NCBI RefSeq assembly: GCF_009604405.1
Contig: NZ_WEGK01000018.1
Span: 93,522-157,521, forward strand
Length of the DNA: 64,000 bases
From: Nocardia macrotermitis
Lineage (GTDB): Bacteria; Actinomycetota; Actinomycetes; Mycobacteriales; Mycobacteriaceae
Reading direction: 5' to 3'
The position numbers were made by a program, and so were the translations under genes. Under the pieces are notes generated by a model. That model worked only from the letters and a program-made list of their open reading frames with translations, did no database searches and had not been told where the DNA came from. Shown here piece after piece: positions 1-8,913 of this stretch; the first letter of the stretch is position 1; each line of letters starts with the position of its first letter.

Positions 1-511
1 CGATGTGGTGTTGCGCGTCCGGCGCCGCGAACAACTGCCAGAGGGTGTTGCGCTCGCCCACCGGAGCACTGACCAAAGCGGGGTGCAGAGCCGCGTATGC
101 ACGGTTCCAGCGCAGCACGTCGGTGCGGGCGTCGACCAGCATGGCAGGCAACGGGTCCAGGGCTGTCAGGACGGTGTCGAGGTCGCCGGGGATCTCGGCC
201 GGCGGATCGCCGGCGACCGGAGGCTGGGGGATCCGGGCCAGACGGTAGAGGTGGTCGCGCTCGGCGGCATCCAGAAACAGCGTGCGGGCCACCGCGTCGA
301 GCACCTGGGAGCTGACGTTGATCGGCCGCCCCTGCTCCAGCCACGTGTACCAGGTGATGCCGACCCCGGCCAGCTGGGCGACCTCCTCGCGGCGCAGTCC
401 GGGGGTGCGCCGACGCACTCCAGGAGGTATGCCGACATCCGCGGGTGAGACCCGCGCGCGTCGTGAGCGCAGGAACTCCCGCAGTTCAGTGCGGTTCGCG
501 GTCGTCTGCAC
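1..511 (-). CDS. Helix-turn-helix regulator, MmyB-like (C-terminus outside window)
   Basis: Starts at a GTG at 511 and runs off the left edge, so only about 170 N-terminal residues are visible. The first 80 residues form an XRE-type HTH with the family signature of an Arg-rich lead-in and a GLRREEVAQLAGV helix followed by TWYTWLEQGR. It continues into the PAS-like MmyB ligand domain (PAMLVDARTDVLRWN). These proteins are cytoplasmic DNA-binding regulators that usually control a divergent oxidoreductase. Here an SDR gene starts 102 bp away on the other strand, so it is the likely target. The family is clear; the ligand is unknown. Confidence 0.85.
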   Translation of the reverse strand, partial: MQTTANRTELREFLRSRRARVSPADVGIPPGVRRRTPGLRREEVAQLAGVGITWYTWLEQGRPINVSSQVLDAVARTLFLDAAERDHLYRLARIPQPPVAGDPPAEIPGDLDTVLTALDPLPAMLVDARTDVLRWNRAYAALHPALVSAPVGERNTLWQLFAAPDAQHHI

Positions 512-544
512 AAGTCCACTGTGCCAGAGCCGGGAGGCGTCGGC

Positions 545-563
545 CTGGTGCTGCCAGTACCAG
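545..563. promoter_or_regulatory. Candidate operator between MmyB-type regulator and SDR
   Basis: An inverted repeat, CTGGT-N9-ACCAG, lies in the 102-bp divergent gap. Its position suits a site for the adjacent regulator. The arms are short, so it could be chance. Confidence 0.3.
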
Positions 564-613
564 TATCAGCAGGCTCTTGGAACCGGTGTCGGCACAAGGC
601 GCAGGGTTGTTCG

Positions 614-1366
614 GTGAGCAACGCATTTCATGACAAGGTCGCGGTCGTGACGGGCGGGAGTGCCGGTATCGGCTATGTCACCGCACAGAAGATCGCCGAG
701 GGGAGCGGCACTGTCTACATCACAGGACGGGACCAGGACGTCCTGACGGCGGCGGCTGCGGACATATCGGGTGATGTCATCGGGGTGCGGGCCGACTCGC
801 GCTCGGCCGACGATCTCGACCGGCTCTTCGCGCAGGTGGAGCGCCGCAGCGGTCGGGTGGACGTGCTGGTCGTCAACGCGGCGGCGATCGCGACCGCGCC
901 GTTGGGAACCATCACCGAGGACATCATCAGGACAGTCTTCGACGTCAACATCACCGGCACGATCATGACCGTTCAGAAGGCGCTGCCGCTGCTGGTGGAC
1001 GGTGGCGTCATCGTCCTCACCGGCTCGATGGCTGCACACAAGGCGTCGCGCGGGCGGAGTCTCTACGCGGCCTCCAAGGCCGGTGTCCGCGCTCTCGCCC
1101 GCACCTGGGCTCTCGAGCTGACACCACGCGGGATCAGGGTGAACGTGGTGAGCCCGGGCCCGACGGACACGCCTGGTATCGCGCAACTGGCCGCCACCGC
1201 CGAGGAACGTGAGGCGCTGTTCGCCGCGATGGGTACCGGGACCCCGATGACCCGGGCCGGTACCGCGGAAGAAGTCGCCGCCGTCATCGCCTTCGTCGCC
1301 TCGGACGCGGCCTCCCACGTCAACGGCGCCGACTACCAGGTCGACGGCGGATACGGCCAGGTCTGA
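614..1366 (+). CDS. SDR family oxidoreductase
   Basis: A 250-residue classical short-chain dehydrogenase/reductase. The GTG at 614 was chosen because the Rossmann motif TGGSAGIG then falls at the usual distance from the N-terminus; the open frame extends further upstream but without family sequence. It shows the NNAG-equivalent VNAAA segment, the catalytic Ser in LTGSMAAH and the YAASK active-site pair, and ends with the DGGYG C-terminus typical of 3-oxoacyl-ACP-reductase-like members. NAD(P)-dependent and cytosolic; the substrate cannot be read from sequence. It is divergent from, and probably regulated by, the MmyB-like regulator. Confidence 0.9.
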   Translation: MSNAFHDKVAVVTGGSAGIGYVTAQKIAEGSGTVYITGRDQDVLTAAAADISGDVIGVRADSRSADDLDRLFAQVERRSGRVDVLVVNAAAIATAPLGTITEDIIRTVFDVNITGTIMTVQKALPLLVDGGVIVLTGSMAAHKASRGRSLYAASKAGVRALARTWALELTPRGIRVNVVSPGPTDTPGIAQLAATAEEREALFAAMGTGTPMTRAGTAEEVAAVIAFVASDAASHVNGADYQVDGGYGQV

Positions 1367-1526
1367 CATCCTCACGGGGCCGTCACGGCCTACCTGGACA
1401 CGACCGAATGCCTTCGATCAGCGCAGTGCCGACCCCAACCATGTGGGCGATGGGATGGTGGTGCTCGACGGCACCGTGCAAGCCCCGCCGATGCGCTGGT
1501 GCTTGGATGAGGACGGCACGCACCGG

Positions 1527-2459
1527 TCAGGGCTCGTCGGTCTGTTCGGGCGGCCGGAACTCCAAAGCTTGTCGTAGCCACCGTAGGGCGGCACCCGCGG
1601 TGGTCGTTGCGGTGATCTCGCCGGTGAGCTCCCGGTACCGCTGGACGCGAGGGTCGAAATCGTCAGTGCCACAGCGGATCTGCCGCCGGAATCGAGGGGT
1701 GTCGAGTGCGCGGCGGGCGGTGGCGTGGGCATCGAGGAAACAGTCCAGTTCGGGTCCTGGTCGCGGTGGAACGTGAGCGCTGAGCAGGGGTTCCACCATC
1801 GCGCAGGCTTCGGAGATGCCGGCCAGCAGTTCTCGCGGGTGGCGGATGCTCGCGGGATCCGATCGCCACAGTTGGCGCGAGATTGCCGCTGCCAGTGCGG
1901 GATCGGTCGCGGTTCCGACTAGTTCGGCGTAGGCGAGCACCTGCTCGGGGGTCGGATCGGTCGGTGGGGTCGGGACGTTCATCACGACGAACCCCTCGAA
2001 GACGCTCGCCGATGCGGGGGCCAGCAACCGTTGCCAGAAGGCGACGAGATCACGGTGAGCGCTGTGCGGATCGCCGACCGCTGCGAGCAGGTCCAGCCGC
2101 GTGGCGCGTGCGCCCGACGGCGCATCCTGAGCGGCGGCCAGTATCGCTCGCCGCCACACCAGTGCGCCCAATTCGGTGTCGAGTGCGGCCTGTTCGGCGG
2201 CCACGGCTTCGGTGATCGACATCGTGCCGTCCAGGACCGCGGTGATCGCGGTCAGCCCGAGCCCGAGCGCGCGCAACCGGCGCACCGATCGCAGCCGATC
2301 CACGGCAGCCGGATCGAACAGGCGGTGCCCGCCGGAGCTGCGATGGGGTTGAACCAGCCCTTCGTCGCAGTAGAAGCGAATGGTGCGCACCGGCACACCG
2401 ATCAGCCGGGACAGTTCCCCGATACCGACCAGCCCCTCGCGATGTGTGATCTCAGTCAC
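1527..2459 (-). CDS. MerR family transcriptional regulator
   Basis: About 310 residues. The N-terminal winged HTH has the MerR hallmark IGELSRLIGVPVRTIRFY, then YCDEGLVQP, then GGHRLFDPAAVDRL. A long C-terminal effector domain of unknown ligand follows. The GTG at 2459 has a GGAGG 11 nt upstream; a GTG at 2477 is also possible and would add six residues. The gene is divergent from a mycothiol-dependent enzyme gene, which it probably controls from the shared 74-bp gap. No cysteine cluster typical of metal sensors is visible, so a small-molecule ligand is more likely. Confidence 0.88.
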   Translation of the reverse strand: MTEITHREGLVGIGELSRLIGVPVRTIRFYCDEGLVQPHRSSGGHRLFDPAAVDRLRSVRRLRALGLGLTAITAVLDGTMSITEAVAAEQAALDTELGALVWRRAILAAAQDAPSGARATRLDLLAAVGDPHSAHRDLVAFWQRLLAPASASVFEGFVVMNVPTPPTDPTPEQVLAYAELVGTATDPALAAAISRQLWRSDPASIRHPRELLAGISEACAMVEPLLSAHVPPRPGPELDCFLDAHATARRALDTPRFRRQIRCGTDDFDPRVQRYRELTGEITATTTAGAALRWLRQALEFRPPEQTDEP

Positions 2460-2464
2460 AATAG

Positions 2465-2504
2465 CTGGAACCTCCACCCGACTGGAATTCCTACCCTACT
2501 GGAA
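2465..2504. promoter_or_regulatory. Three CTGGAA repeats in MerR/mycothiol-enzyme promoter gap
   Basis: CTGGAA occurs at 2465, 2482 and 2499, exactly 17 bp apart, overlapping the possible upstream start of the MerR gene and ending 29 bp before the divergent start at 2533. Even spacing suggests a regulator-binding array or overlapping promoter elements. Confidence 0.4.
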
Positions 2505-2532
2505 CAGCCACCGGGGAAAGGGAGTCACGAGA

Positions 2533-3180
2533 ATGGCCGGACCGACATCGATGAGCACCGAACGGACCTGGCAGGCGGTGGACGCCGAACGCGCAGGTCT
2601 GGCCGAAATGCTCGAGGCTCTGCCCGAAACCGACTGGGACCACGCCTCCTCGTGCGACGGCTGGCGGGTGCGCGATGTCGTCGCACATCTGGTGTTGTCC
2701 GCCCGACCCCGGATCGGCTGGCTACTGCTCAATCTGGCGCGCGCCCGCGGCAGCCTCGACCGCGCCATCGGCGACACGGCCGTCCGCCACGCGAACACCC
2801 GCACCAGCGCCCAACTCCTCGCCGAACTGCGCGAGGGTATCGGCGCCCGGGTCACGCCGATCGGCACGACACCGACCGACCGGCTGATGGATCTGCTCGT
2901 ACACGGCCAGGACGTCGCGATACCCCTCGGAATCACGCACACCGTGCCGGTCGCCGCCGCACGATCGGCGCTGGACCGAATCTGGCACACGGCCGCCCCG
3001 TTCCACGCACGCCGGAAATTCGACGGCTACCGCCTCGTGGCAACCGACACCGACTGGTCCGTCGGCGAAGGATCGATCATCGAAGGATCCGTGACCACCT
3101 TGTTGCTGCTGCTCACCGGCCGTGACGTCGCAGCCGACCGGCTCGCCGGAGCGGGCGTGGCCCGCTGGACCTCCCGGTGA
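2533..3180 (+). CDS. Maleylpyruvate isomerase-family mycothiol-dependent enzyme
   Basis: 215 residues, with ATG at 2533 preceded by GGGAG. It matches the mycothiol-dependent maleylpyruvate isomerase N-terminal (DinB-like four-helix) family: the SCDGWRVRDVVAHL segment carries the first metal-binding His, and DLLVHGQDVAIPLG carries the second His and the Asp. The family uses mycothiol as thiol cofactor, found only in actinobacteria. Many members are detoxification transferases or isomerases rather than true maleylpyruvate isomerases, so the reaction is left open. Likely controlled by the divergent MerR gene. Confidence 0.85.
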   Translation: MAGPTSMSTERTWQAVDAERAGLAEMLEALPETDWDHASSCDGWRVRDVVAHLVLSARPRIGWLLLNLARARGSLDRAIGDTAVRHANTRTSAQLLAELREGIGARVTPIGTTPTDRLMDLLVHGQDVAIPLGITHTVPVAAARSALDRIWHTAAPFHARRKFDGYRLVATDTDWSVGEGSIIEGSVTTLLLLLTGRDVAADRLAGAGVARWTSR

Positions 3181-3399
3181 GCCGACCGTAGCAACATCCC
3201 GGACTGTCACCGCCGCAACGAAATACGGACACGATGGCGGTCTGGCGGGCGGGTGACGGCCGGACCGCTGGGGAGTGCGGTGTTCCGATCGGGCTCGGGA
3301 ATATCGGCGGCCCCGCGGCTGTTTGCCGATCGAAGGGATCGGTAGGTGGAACGTAGGACGTGGAGGGATACCCGCAAGATGTGCAGGTCAACGGTCGGT

Positions 3400-3405
3400 T
3401 AGGCT
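3400..3405 (+). promoter_or_regulatory. -10 box (TAGGCT) before cysteine desulfurase
   Basis: TAGGCT ends 9 nt before the ATG at 3415, and no Shine-Dalgarno sequence lies between. Fits a near-leaderless transcript. Confidence 0.4.
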
Positions 3406-3414
3406 GATGCGGTC

Positions 3415-4641
3415 ATGAAGTCGGTCATCCCGGGTCCACTAGGTGCGGTGCCCCAGACGGTCTACCTCGACCACGCGGCCACAACACCCATGTTTCCCGC
3501 CGCTGTCGAGGCGATGACGGCTGTGCTGGGCGCGGTCGGTAACGCATCCTCGCTGCACGGGTCGGGGCGGGTGGCGCGGCGGCAGTTGGAGGAGGCGCGC
3601 GAATCCATCGCCGCCGATCTCGGGGCGCGGCCCTCGGAGGTGATCTTCACCTCGGGTGGCACCGAGAGCGACAATCTCGCCGTCAAGGGGATCTACTGGG
3701 CACGCCGGGCCGCGGATCCCAAGCGCACCCGGATTCTGGTCAGCGCGGTGGAGCATCACGCGGTGCTGGACGCGGTCGAATGGCTCGAACAGCACGAGGG
3801 CGCGCAGGTGAGTCTGCTCGAGGTCGACCGCGACGGGCTGGTCCCGGCGCCCGCGTTGCGCGAGATCCTGACCAAGCATGCCGGTGAGATCGCGCTGATC
3901 TCGATCATGTGGGCCAACAACGAGGTCGGCACGATCGAACCGATCGCCGAATTGGCCGCGCTGGCACAGGAATTCGATATTCCGCTGCACACCGACGCGG
4001 TGCAGGCCGCCGCCGCGCTGCCCATCGATTTCGCCGGAAGCGGCGCCGCCGCAGCGAGTTTCGCCGCGCACAAGGTCGGCGGGCCGCACGGTGTCGGGGT
4101 GCTGCTGCTGGGGCGTCAGGTGGGTTGCGTGCCGCTGCTGCACGGCGGCGGGCACGAACGCGATCTGCGGTCGGGGACCTCGGATGTGCCCGGTGTCGTC
4201 GGGATGGCCGCGGCGCTGCGGGAGACCGTGCAGGAATTGCCTTCGCGCACAGCGGAATTGACGATCCTGCGGGACGACCTGGTCACCGGGGTGCGGGCCG
4301 CGATCCCCGACGTGGTGGTCAACGGCCCCGCCGAGTCGCGGCTGCCGGGTATCGCGCACTTCACTTTTCCGGGCTGCGAGGGTGATTCGCTGCTGATGCT
4401 GCTGGATGCCGCGGGTATCGAATGTTCGACCGGTTCGGCCTGCAACGCGGGTGTGGCCGCGCCGAGTCATGTGCTGCTGGCGATGGGTGTGCGGGCGAGG
4501 GAGGCGCGCGGTTCGCTGCGATTCTCGTTGGGGCACACCTCGACCCGGGCCGATATCGACAGAGTTCTGGAGGCGTTGCCGCCGGCGGTGGACCGGGCGC
4601 GGGCGGCCGGACTGGCGAGTGTGCAGGGAGGTTCGCGATGA
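3415..4641 (+). CDS. iscS: Cysteine desulfurase (class V aminotransferase, IscS/NifS type)
   Basis: A 408-residue PLP enzyme that takes sulfur from L-cysteine as a persulfide. Visible motifs are YLDHAATTP at the N-terminus, FTSGGTESDN (PLP phosphate site), SAVEHHAV, HTDAVQAA, the Schiff-base lysine in AAHKVGGPHG, and the catalytic cysteine in STGSACNAG. The stop overlaps the start of mnmA by 4 nt (ATGA), so the two are cotranscribed and translationally coupled. This fits sulfur delivery to tRNA 2-thiouridylation, as for the Rv3025c/Rv3024c pair. The distance to the SUF locus cannot be judged from this window. Confidence 0.95.
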   Translation: MKSVIPGPLGAVPQTVYLDHAATTPMFPAAVEAMTAVLGAVGNASSLHGSGRVARRQLEEARESIAADLGARPSEVIFTSGGTESDNLAVKGIYWARRAADPKRTRILVSAVEHHAVLDAVEWLEQHEGAQVSLLEVDRDGLVPAPALREILTKHAGEIALISIMWANNEVGTIEPIAELAALAQEFDIPLHTDAVQAAAALPIDFAGSGAAAASFAAHKVGGPHGVGVLLLGRQVGCVPLLHGGGHERDLRSGTSDVPGVVGMAAALRETVQELPSRTAELTILRDDLVTGVRAAIPDVVVNGPAESRLPGIAHFTFPGCEGDSLLMLLDAAGIECSTGSACNAGVAAPSHVLLAMGVRAREARGSLRFSLGHTSTRADIDRVLEALPPAVDRARAAGLASVQGGSR

Positions 4642-5762
4642 GGGTGCTGGCGGCGATGAGCGGCGGCGTCGATTCGGCGGTCGCGGCCGCCCGCGCGGTG
4701 GCGGCCGGGCACGAGGTGGTCGGTGTGCACCTGGCGCTGTCGGCGACCCCCGGGACGTTGCGCACCGGATCGCGGGGCTGCTGCTCCAAGGAGGACGCCG
4801 GTGACGCCCGGCGCGCGGCCGATGTGCTCGGAATCCCGTTCTACGTATGGGATTTCGCCGATCGGTTCAAGGAAGACGTGATCGACGATTTCGTCGCCGC
4901 CTATGCGGCGGGCGAGACGCCGAATCCGTGCCTGCGCTGCAACGAGAAGATCAAGTTCTCCGCGCTGGCCGACCGCGCGATCGCGCTGGGATTCGACGCG
5001 GTGGCCACCGGTCACTACGCGCGGCTCGAGGACGGCGTGCTGCGTCGCGCGGTGGACGCGGACAAGGATCAGTCCTACGTGCTCGCCGTGCTGACCGCCG
5101 AGCAGCTCTCGCGCGCGATGTTCCCGATCGGCGACACCCCGAAGCCGCAGATCCGCGCCGAGGCCGCCGAACGCGGTCTGGCCGTGGCGAACAAGCCCGA
5201 TTCGCACGACATCTGCTTCATTCCGTCCGGTGACACCCGGGCGTTCCTGGGCGCGAAGATCGGCATCCGGCCGGGCGCGATCGTCGACTCCGACGGGCAG
5301 CGGTTGGCCGAACACGATGGCGTGCACGGATTTACGATCGGTCAGCGCAAGGGGCTGGGGTTGCCCGGGCCTGCCGCGGACGGTCGTCCTCGCTATGTCA
5401 CCGATATCGATCCCGAGTCCGGGACCGTGCGGGTCGGCGGCGCGGAGGAGTTGAACGTGTGGACCGTGCGGGCCGATCGGGCGATCTGGACGTCCGGTGA
5501 GCGACCCGAGGGTCCGATCGAATGCATCGTTCAGGTGCGCGCGCACGGCGGTATCGCAGCCGCGGTCGCCGAGCCCGTCGGTGACGGTCTGGTGGCCCGG
5601 TTGCGCGCGCCGCTGACCGGCGTCGCCCGAGGTCAGGCCGTTGTTTTGTATCGGCCGGACGCGCTCGGTGACGAGGTCATCGGTAGCGGCGCCATCACCG
5701 GCGCGGACCGCGAGCGGGACGATCGGGTCGTGTCCGAGCTGGCGGCGGACAGCCGTCGGTGA
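4638..5762 (+). CDS. mnmA: tRNA-specific 2-thiouridylase MnmA
   Basis: 374 residues from an ATG overlapping the upstream stop. The PP-loop SGGVDSAVAA at the N-terminus binds ATP. The two catalytic cysteines sit in TPNPCLRCN and SHDICFIP, and the C-terminal beta-barrel region GFTIGQRKGLG follows. The enzyme adenylates and thiolates U34 of tRNA Lys, Glu and Gln, using sulfur from the desulfurase encoded immediately upstream. Length and motifs are complete. Confidence 0.97.
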   Translation: MRVLAAMSGGVDSAVAAARAVAAGHEVVGVHLALSATPGTLRTGSRGCCSKEDAGDARRAADVLGIPFYVWDFADRFKEDVIDDFVAAYAAGETPNPCLRCNEKIKFSALADRAIALGFDAVATGHYARLEDGVLRRAVDADKDQSYVLAVLTAEQLSRAMFPIGDTPKPQIRAEAAERGLAVANKPDSHDICFIPSGDTRAFLGAKIGIRPGAIVDSDGQRLAEHDGVHGFTIGQRKGLGLPGPAADGRPRYVTDIDPESGTVRVGGAEELNVWTVRADRAIWTSGERPEGPIECIVQVRAHGGIAAAVAEPVGDGLVARLRAPLTGVARGQAVVLYRPDALGDEVIGSGAITGADRERDDRVVSELAADSRR

Positions 5763-5948
5763 CCATTTCGCCACTTCCGCCGCACGGCGCGCGGCTGCGG
5801 CGCGTGTGCGCCGAACAGGTACTGCGTGTTTCGCGGATGTCCGGCCTCGTGTATGCGGGCGCGCGGTGAGTGTTCGGCAGGCCGGACAGGTACCGGGCGT
5901 GGACATTTCGGGCCGCGCTGGTTTCGACGTCGAGCGAGGGGATGTGTG

Positions 5949-6992
5949 GTGAGCGCTGAGCAGGCCGAGCAGTTGTGGCGCGGTGGTGTCGCTACGGCTG
6001 TGGGGTCGTGGCCGGGGACCGATCCGCGGGAAGCCGCAGCGACGATCGTGGGTGAGTTGGGGGAGCTGGCTCATCTGGTCGAATTGCCCGGGCGCGGAAC
6101 GGGTTCGGACATGATCGGGCGGACCGCGGCCTTGCTGGTCGATATGCCGTTCGATGTGTCGACGCGGGCGTATCGGCTCACCGCACGGCCGAGCGCGGTG
6201 GCGCGGCGGGCTCGGGATTTCCTGCGGACCGATCTGGATGCGCTCGAAGAGGCTTGGGAGGGAACGGGTTCGGCGGGGTCCGGGCGGACGGTCAAGGTGC
6301 AGGCGGTCGGACCGCTGACGCTGGCGGCGCAGCTGGAATTGACCAGCGGGCATCGGGTGCTCACCGATTCCGGTGCGGTGCGGGATCTTTCGGCGTCCCT
6401 CGCCGAGGGGATCACCCGGCACGCGGCGGAGGTTGCCTCGCGGTTGGGTGCGAAAGTTGTTGTGCAGCTGGATGAACCGTCCTCGAGCGCGGTGCTGGAG
6501 GGGTCTTTGCCGGGGACCAGCGTGCTGGATTCGGTGCGCGCCGTTCCCGCGCCCGAAGCCTTGTTCGTGTTGGACGCGGTGATCACCGGTGTGCCCGGCC
6601 CGGTGCTGGTGCACACCTGTGCGGATCGTCCGGCGCTGGAATTCCTGCGTGGAAGTGCCGCTGCGGCAATCGGTTTCGATCTCGCCACGATACGTACGGC
6701 CGATCTGGACGATATCGGTGAGCTGCTCGAGGTCGGAAAGCAGTTGGCGCTGGGCGTGATTCCCGTGCAATCGCCCGCCACCCCGGTTACCTGGCGCGAG
6801 CTGGCCGAACCTGCGGTCCGGCTGGTCGATCGGCTCGGTGTCGGTCGCCGCACCCTCGCCGATCGCGTCCTGATCACCCCTGCGTGCGGGCTGGCGAATA
6901 CGCCGTTGACCTGGGCTCGGCGTGCTCTGTCGCTGGCGACCGAGACCGCTCGGGTGTTTTCCGAGGATCCGGAGTCGTTGACGTTCGAGTGA
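5949..6992 (+). CDS. MetE-like methyltransferase, C-terminal barrel only
   Basis: 347 residues from GTG 5949, matching only the C-terminal TIM barrel of cobalamin-independent methionine synthase (full MetE is about 750 residues). Zinc-ligand motifs are kept: H222-T-C224 (VLVHTCADR) and C313 (TPACGLANT). QLDEPSSS matches the family's QxDEP motif. It lacks the N-terminal barrel that binds methyltetrahydrofolate polyglutamate, so the methyl donor may differ. It is the positional equivalent of Rv3015c, which also lies between mnmA and ligA. A frame open upstream of 5949 lacks family sequence. Confidence 0.85.
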   Translation: MSAEQAEQLWRGGVATAVGSWPGTDPREAAATIVGELGELAHLVELPGRGTGSDMIGRTAALLVDMPFDVSTRAYRLTARPSAVARRARDFLRTDLDALEEAWEGTGSAGSGRTVKVQAVGPLTLAAQLELTSGHRVLTDSGAVRDLSASLAEGITRHAAEVASRLGAKVVVQLDEPSSSAVLEGSLPGTSVLDSVRAVPAPEALFVLDAVITGVPGPVLVHTCADRPALEFLRGSAAAAIGFDLATIRTADLDDIGELLEVGKQLALGVIPVQSPATPVTWRELAEPAVRLVDRLGVGRRTLADRVLITPACGLANTPLTWARRALSLATETARVFSEDPESLTFE

Positions 6993-7116
6993 ATCGCCGC
7001 GTCACCGGTCGAGTTCGGCCTTTCGGGAAACCACTCGCCCGCACCTGTCGAGTTGCGGTGTGAGGTCGGATTCGTCTGCCGCTCAACGCTTGTCGGTTTG
7101 TGCGGTACGAGGGTGC

Positions 7117-7464
7117 CTATCGGGACCCGAGCGGCGGGCGAGCGCCGGGATGGGCGATCTGCCAGTGCTGCGGTTTGCCGGGCGGGTAGCTGACCGGGAT
7201 CTGGTCACCGGCGCTCGGCCACTGGTTCACGTCCCAGGCGAAGCGGCCGTAGATCGTCTCACCGGGGACCGAGGGGCCGACAAGGGTGCCGGTGATCGTC
7301 ACGTACTGCTCACCCTGCGCGGCGGGGCGGGGACTCACGCCCGTCACGTTCAACGTGCCGAACTCGGCGTCGGCCGAAACCGAACCGCCGCGCCCGCGCA
7401 GGTACAACATCACCGTCGCCGCCAGCGCACCGACGATCACCACGATGAACACGATTTGCAGCAT
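7117..7464 (-). CDS. Single-pass membrane protein of unknown function
   Basis: 115 residues from ATG 7464: one N-terminal transmembrane helix (about residues 2-22), a Gly/Arg stop-transfer, then an extracytoplasmic domain of about 90 residues rich in beta-type sequence and ending in Pro-rich PGARPPLGSR. The ATG at 7464 is preferred over 7473 because a TAGCAT -10-like box at 7472-7477 lies exactly 7 nt before it, as for other leaderless genes here. No catalytic motif was recognised. Nothing nearby points to a role. Confidence 0.65.
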   Translation of the reverse strand: MLQIVFIVVIVGALAATVMLYLRGRGGSVSADAEFGTLNVTGVSPRPAAQGEQYVTITGTLVGPSVPGETIYGRFAWDVNQWPSAGDQIPVSYPPGKPQHWQIAHPGARPPLGSR

Positions 7465-7623
7465 GCTCACCATGCTAGGCGTTGTCCGGGTGCGGTCCCC
7501 GAAGGGCGTTTCCGGCCGCGTTATCGCTGTACTGCCGATGCGTCGAGTCGGGTGCGTGAGGTGATCCGGCCCGGAAAGCGCCGAACGCCGCGTGCGATGA
7601 GGGCCGCGGGCGGCCAGTTCTGG

Positions 7624-8868
7624 TCAGTGCGCGGTCAGCTCACCGGTGCCGTGCGGTGTGCGACGCAACTGCCAGACGATGGTGCGGCGCGACGAACGGC
7701 CGTTGCCGCGGTCGACCAGGGTGCGGTTGCGGGTGGTGTAGATCAGTTGTGCGCCACGGGGATTGGTCTCCGGGGTCTGGAACAACTGGATGAGCCGGTC
7801 CGCGGTGTCGCCGGACAGGTGGGTGTCGATATCGTCGACGGCCAGCACGCGACCGGTGTCCAGCGCGTCCAGGACGGTCGGGAGCAGACGCAGCAGGGCC
7901 AGCGTCGCGGTGGATTCGTCGGTGATCTCGAACGGCGTGTCGATGCCCTCGTGCACCAGGCCCAGGCCCGCGCCGCGCCGGGACACCATGCGGGTGTACA
8001 GCGTGTCGCGGGCGGCGCGCAGATTGCTCAGTTCGCGTTCCAGGCCCGTCGGGCTCAGGCCGTGCGTGTTCTCGAATTGCACGGCGTGCGTGGGGGAGGC
8101 CAGGCAGGCGTCGAGTTCGGTTGCCGCACCGGAGATTTCGGCGTCCAGGTCGCGTAGGTAGTCCGCGTACATCGGGTCGGGTTCGGCGATGAGCAGATCC
8201 TCGATGCCCAGTTCGGCCGAGCGCAGCAGCGTCAGCAGCCGGGCGGCGGTCTCGGGGGAGCGGGAGAGGTGAGCGGCGAGGCGGCGGGCGGTGGTTTCCG
8301 CGTCCTCCCGGCCGCGCAGCACGTCCAGTTGCGCGGAGAACCAGCGGTACGCCGGGACCAGCGCCTCGGCGTACATCTGCCCGGCCAGGCTCAGCAGCAG
8401 CGCGTTCGGGCGGACCAGCGGAACCAGCGCGCCGATGCCGTAACGCACCGGCTCGAACTGCGGGCCGATCCGGATCTGCTCACCCTCGCGTTCGAAGACG
8501 ATGCGTTTGCGATTGTGCGGGTGGCTGTGCAGCCATTCGGCGCTGACGTCGGCGTTGTCGAGGCGGAAACCGTAGGTGTAGGAGACGCCCTCGGCGATGA
8601 ACGTCGCGGCGAATTCCGAAGGGCGATCGGCGAATCCGAGGTGCGGGGCGCGCACCGGACCGGCGTACGGATCCCAGCCGGTGACCGAGTTCAGTACCGC
8701 GTCGCGCAGCTGACCCAGCGCGTCGACCAGGCTCGACTTGCCCGACGCCGCCGGGCCGTGCACCGCGGTCACCGGTGCGGGCAGCGCCCCGGCGCGGGTG
8801 CCGACAAGCCGCAATTCCTGCGGTTCGGCCAGTGATCTGTGATTGGTCACCTGAAAGTTGCGCAGCAC
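7624..8868 (-). CDS. AAA family ATPase (AAA15/OLD-like, ATP-binding)
   Basis: 414 residues from GTG 8868. The N-terminus reads FQVTNHRSLAEPQELRL, then Walker A GPAASGKSS, a long middle insert, and Walker B in RVLAVDDIDTHL near the C-terminus with an IYTTRNRTLVD strand after it. The order and the RPNALLLSLAGQ segment are typical of single-chain ATPases of the abortive-infection/OLD-like group (SMC-type fold split by a coiled insert). No TOPRIM, HNH or REase domain is visible in this chain, and the neighbours are not recognised defence genes. Solo members are common; function remains unassigned. Confidence 0.8.
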   Translation of the reverse strand: MLRNFQVTNHRSLAEPQELRLVGTRAGALPAPVTAVHGPAASGKSSLVDALGQLRDAVLNSVTGWDPYAGPVRAPHLGFADRPSEFAATFIAEGVSYTYGFRLDNADVSAEWLHSHPHNRKRIVFEREGEQIRIGPQFEPVRYGIGALVPLVRPNALLLSLAGQMYAEALVPAYRWFSAQLDVLRGREDAETTARRLAAHLSRSPETAARLLTLLRSAELGIEDLLIAEPDPMYADYLRDLDAEISGAATELDACLASPTHAVQFENTHGLSPTGLERELSNLRAARDTLYTRMVSRRGAGLGLVHEGIDTPFEITDESTATLALLRLLPTVLDALDTGRVLAVDDIDTHLSGDTADRLIQLFQTPETNPRGAQLIYTTRNRTLVDRGNGRSSRRTIVWQLRRTPHGTGELTAH

Positions 8869-8913
8869 GGATGTGATCCTGCCGCCCGCTGTCCGAGACG
8901 GTGACACCGGGTC

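Noticed and set aside
4467..6770. 767-residue open frame on the minus strand
   Set aside because: Antisense to mnmA and the MetE-like gene, both with full motif sets; the frame is open only because of high third-position GC.
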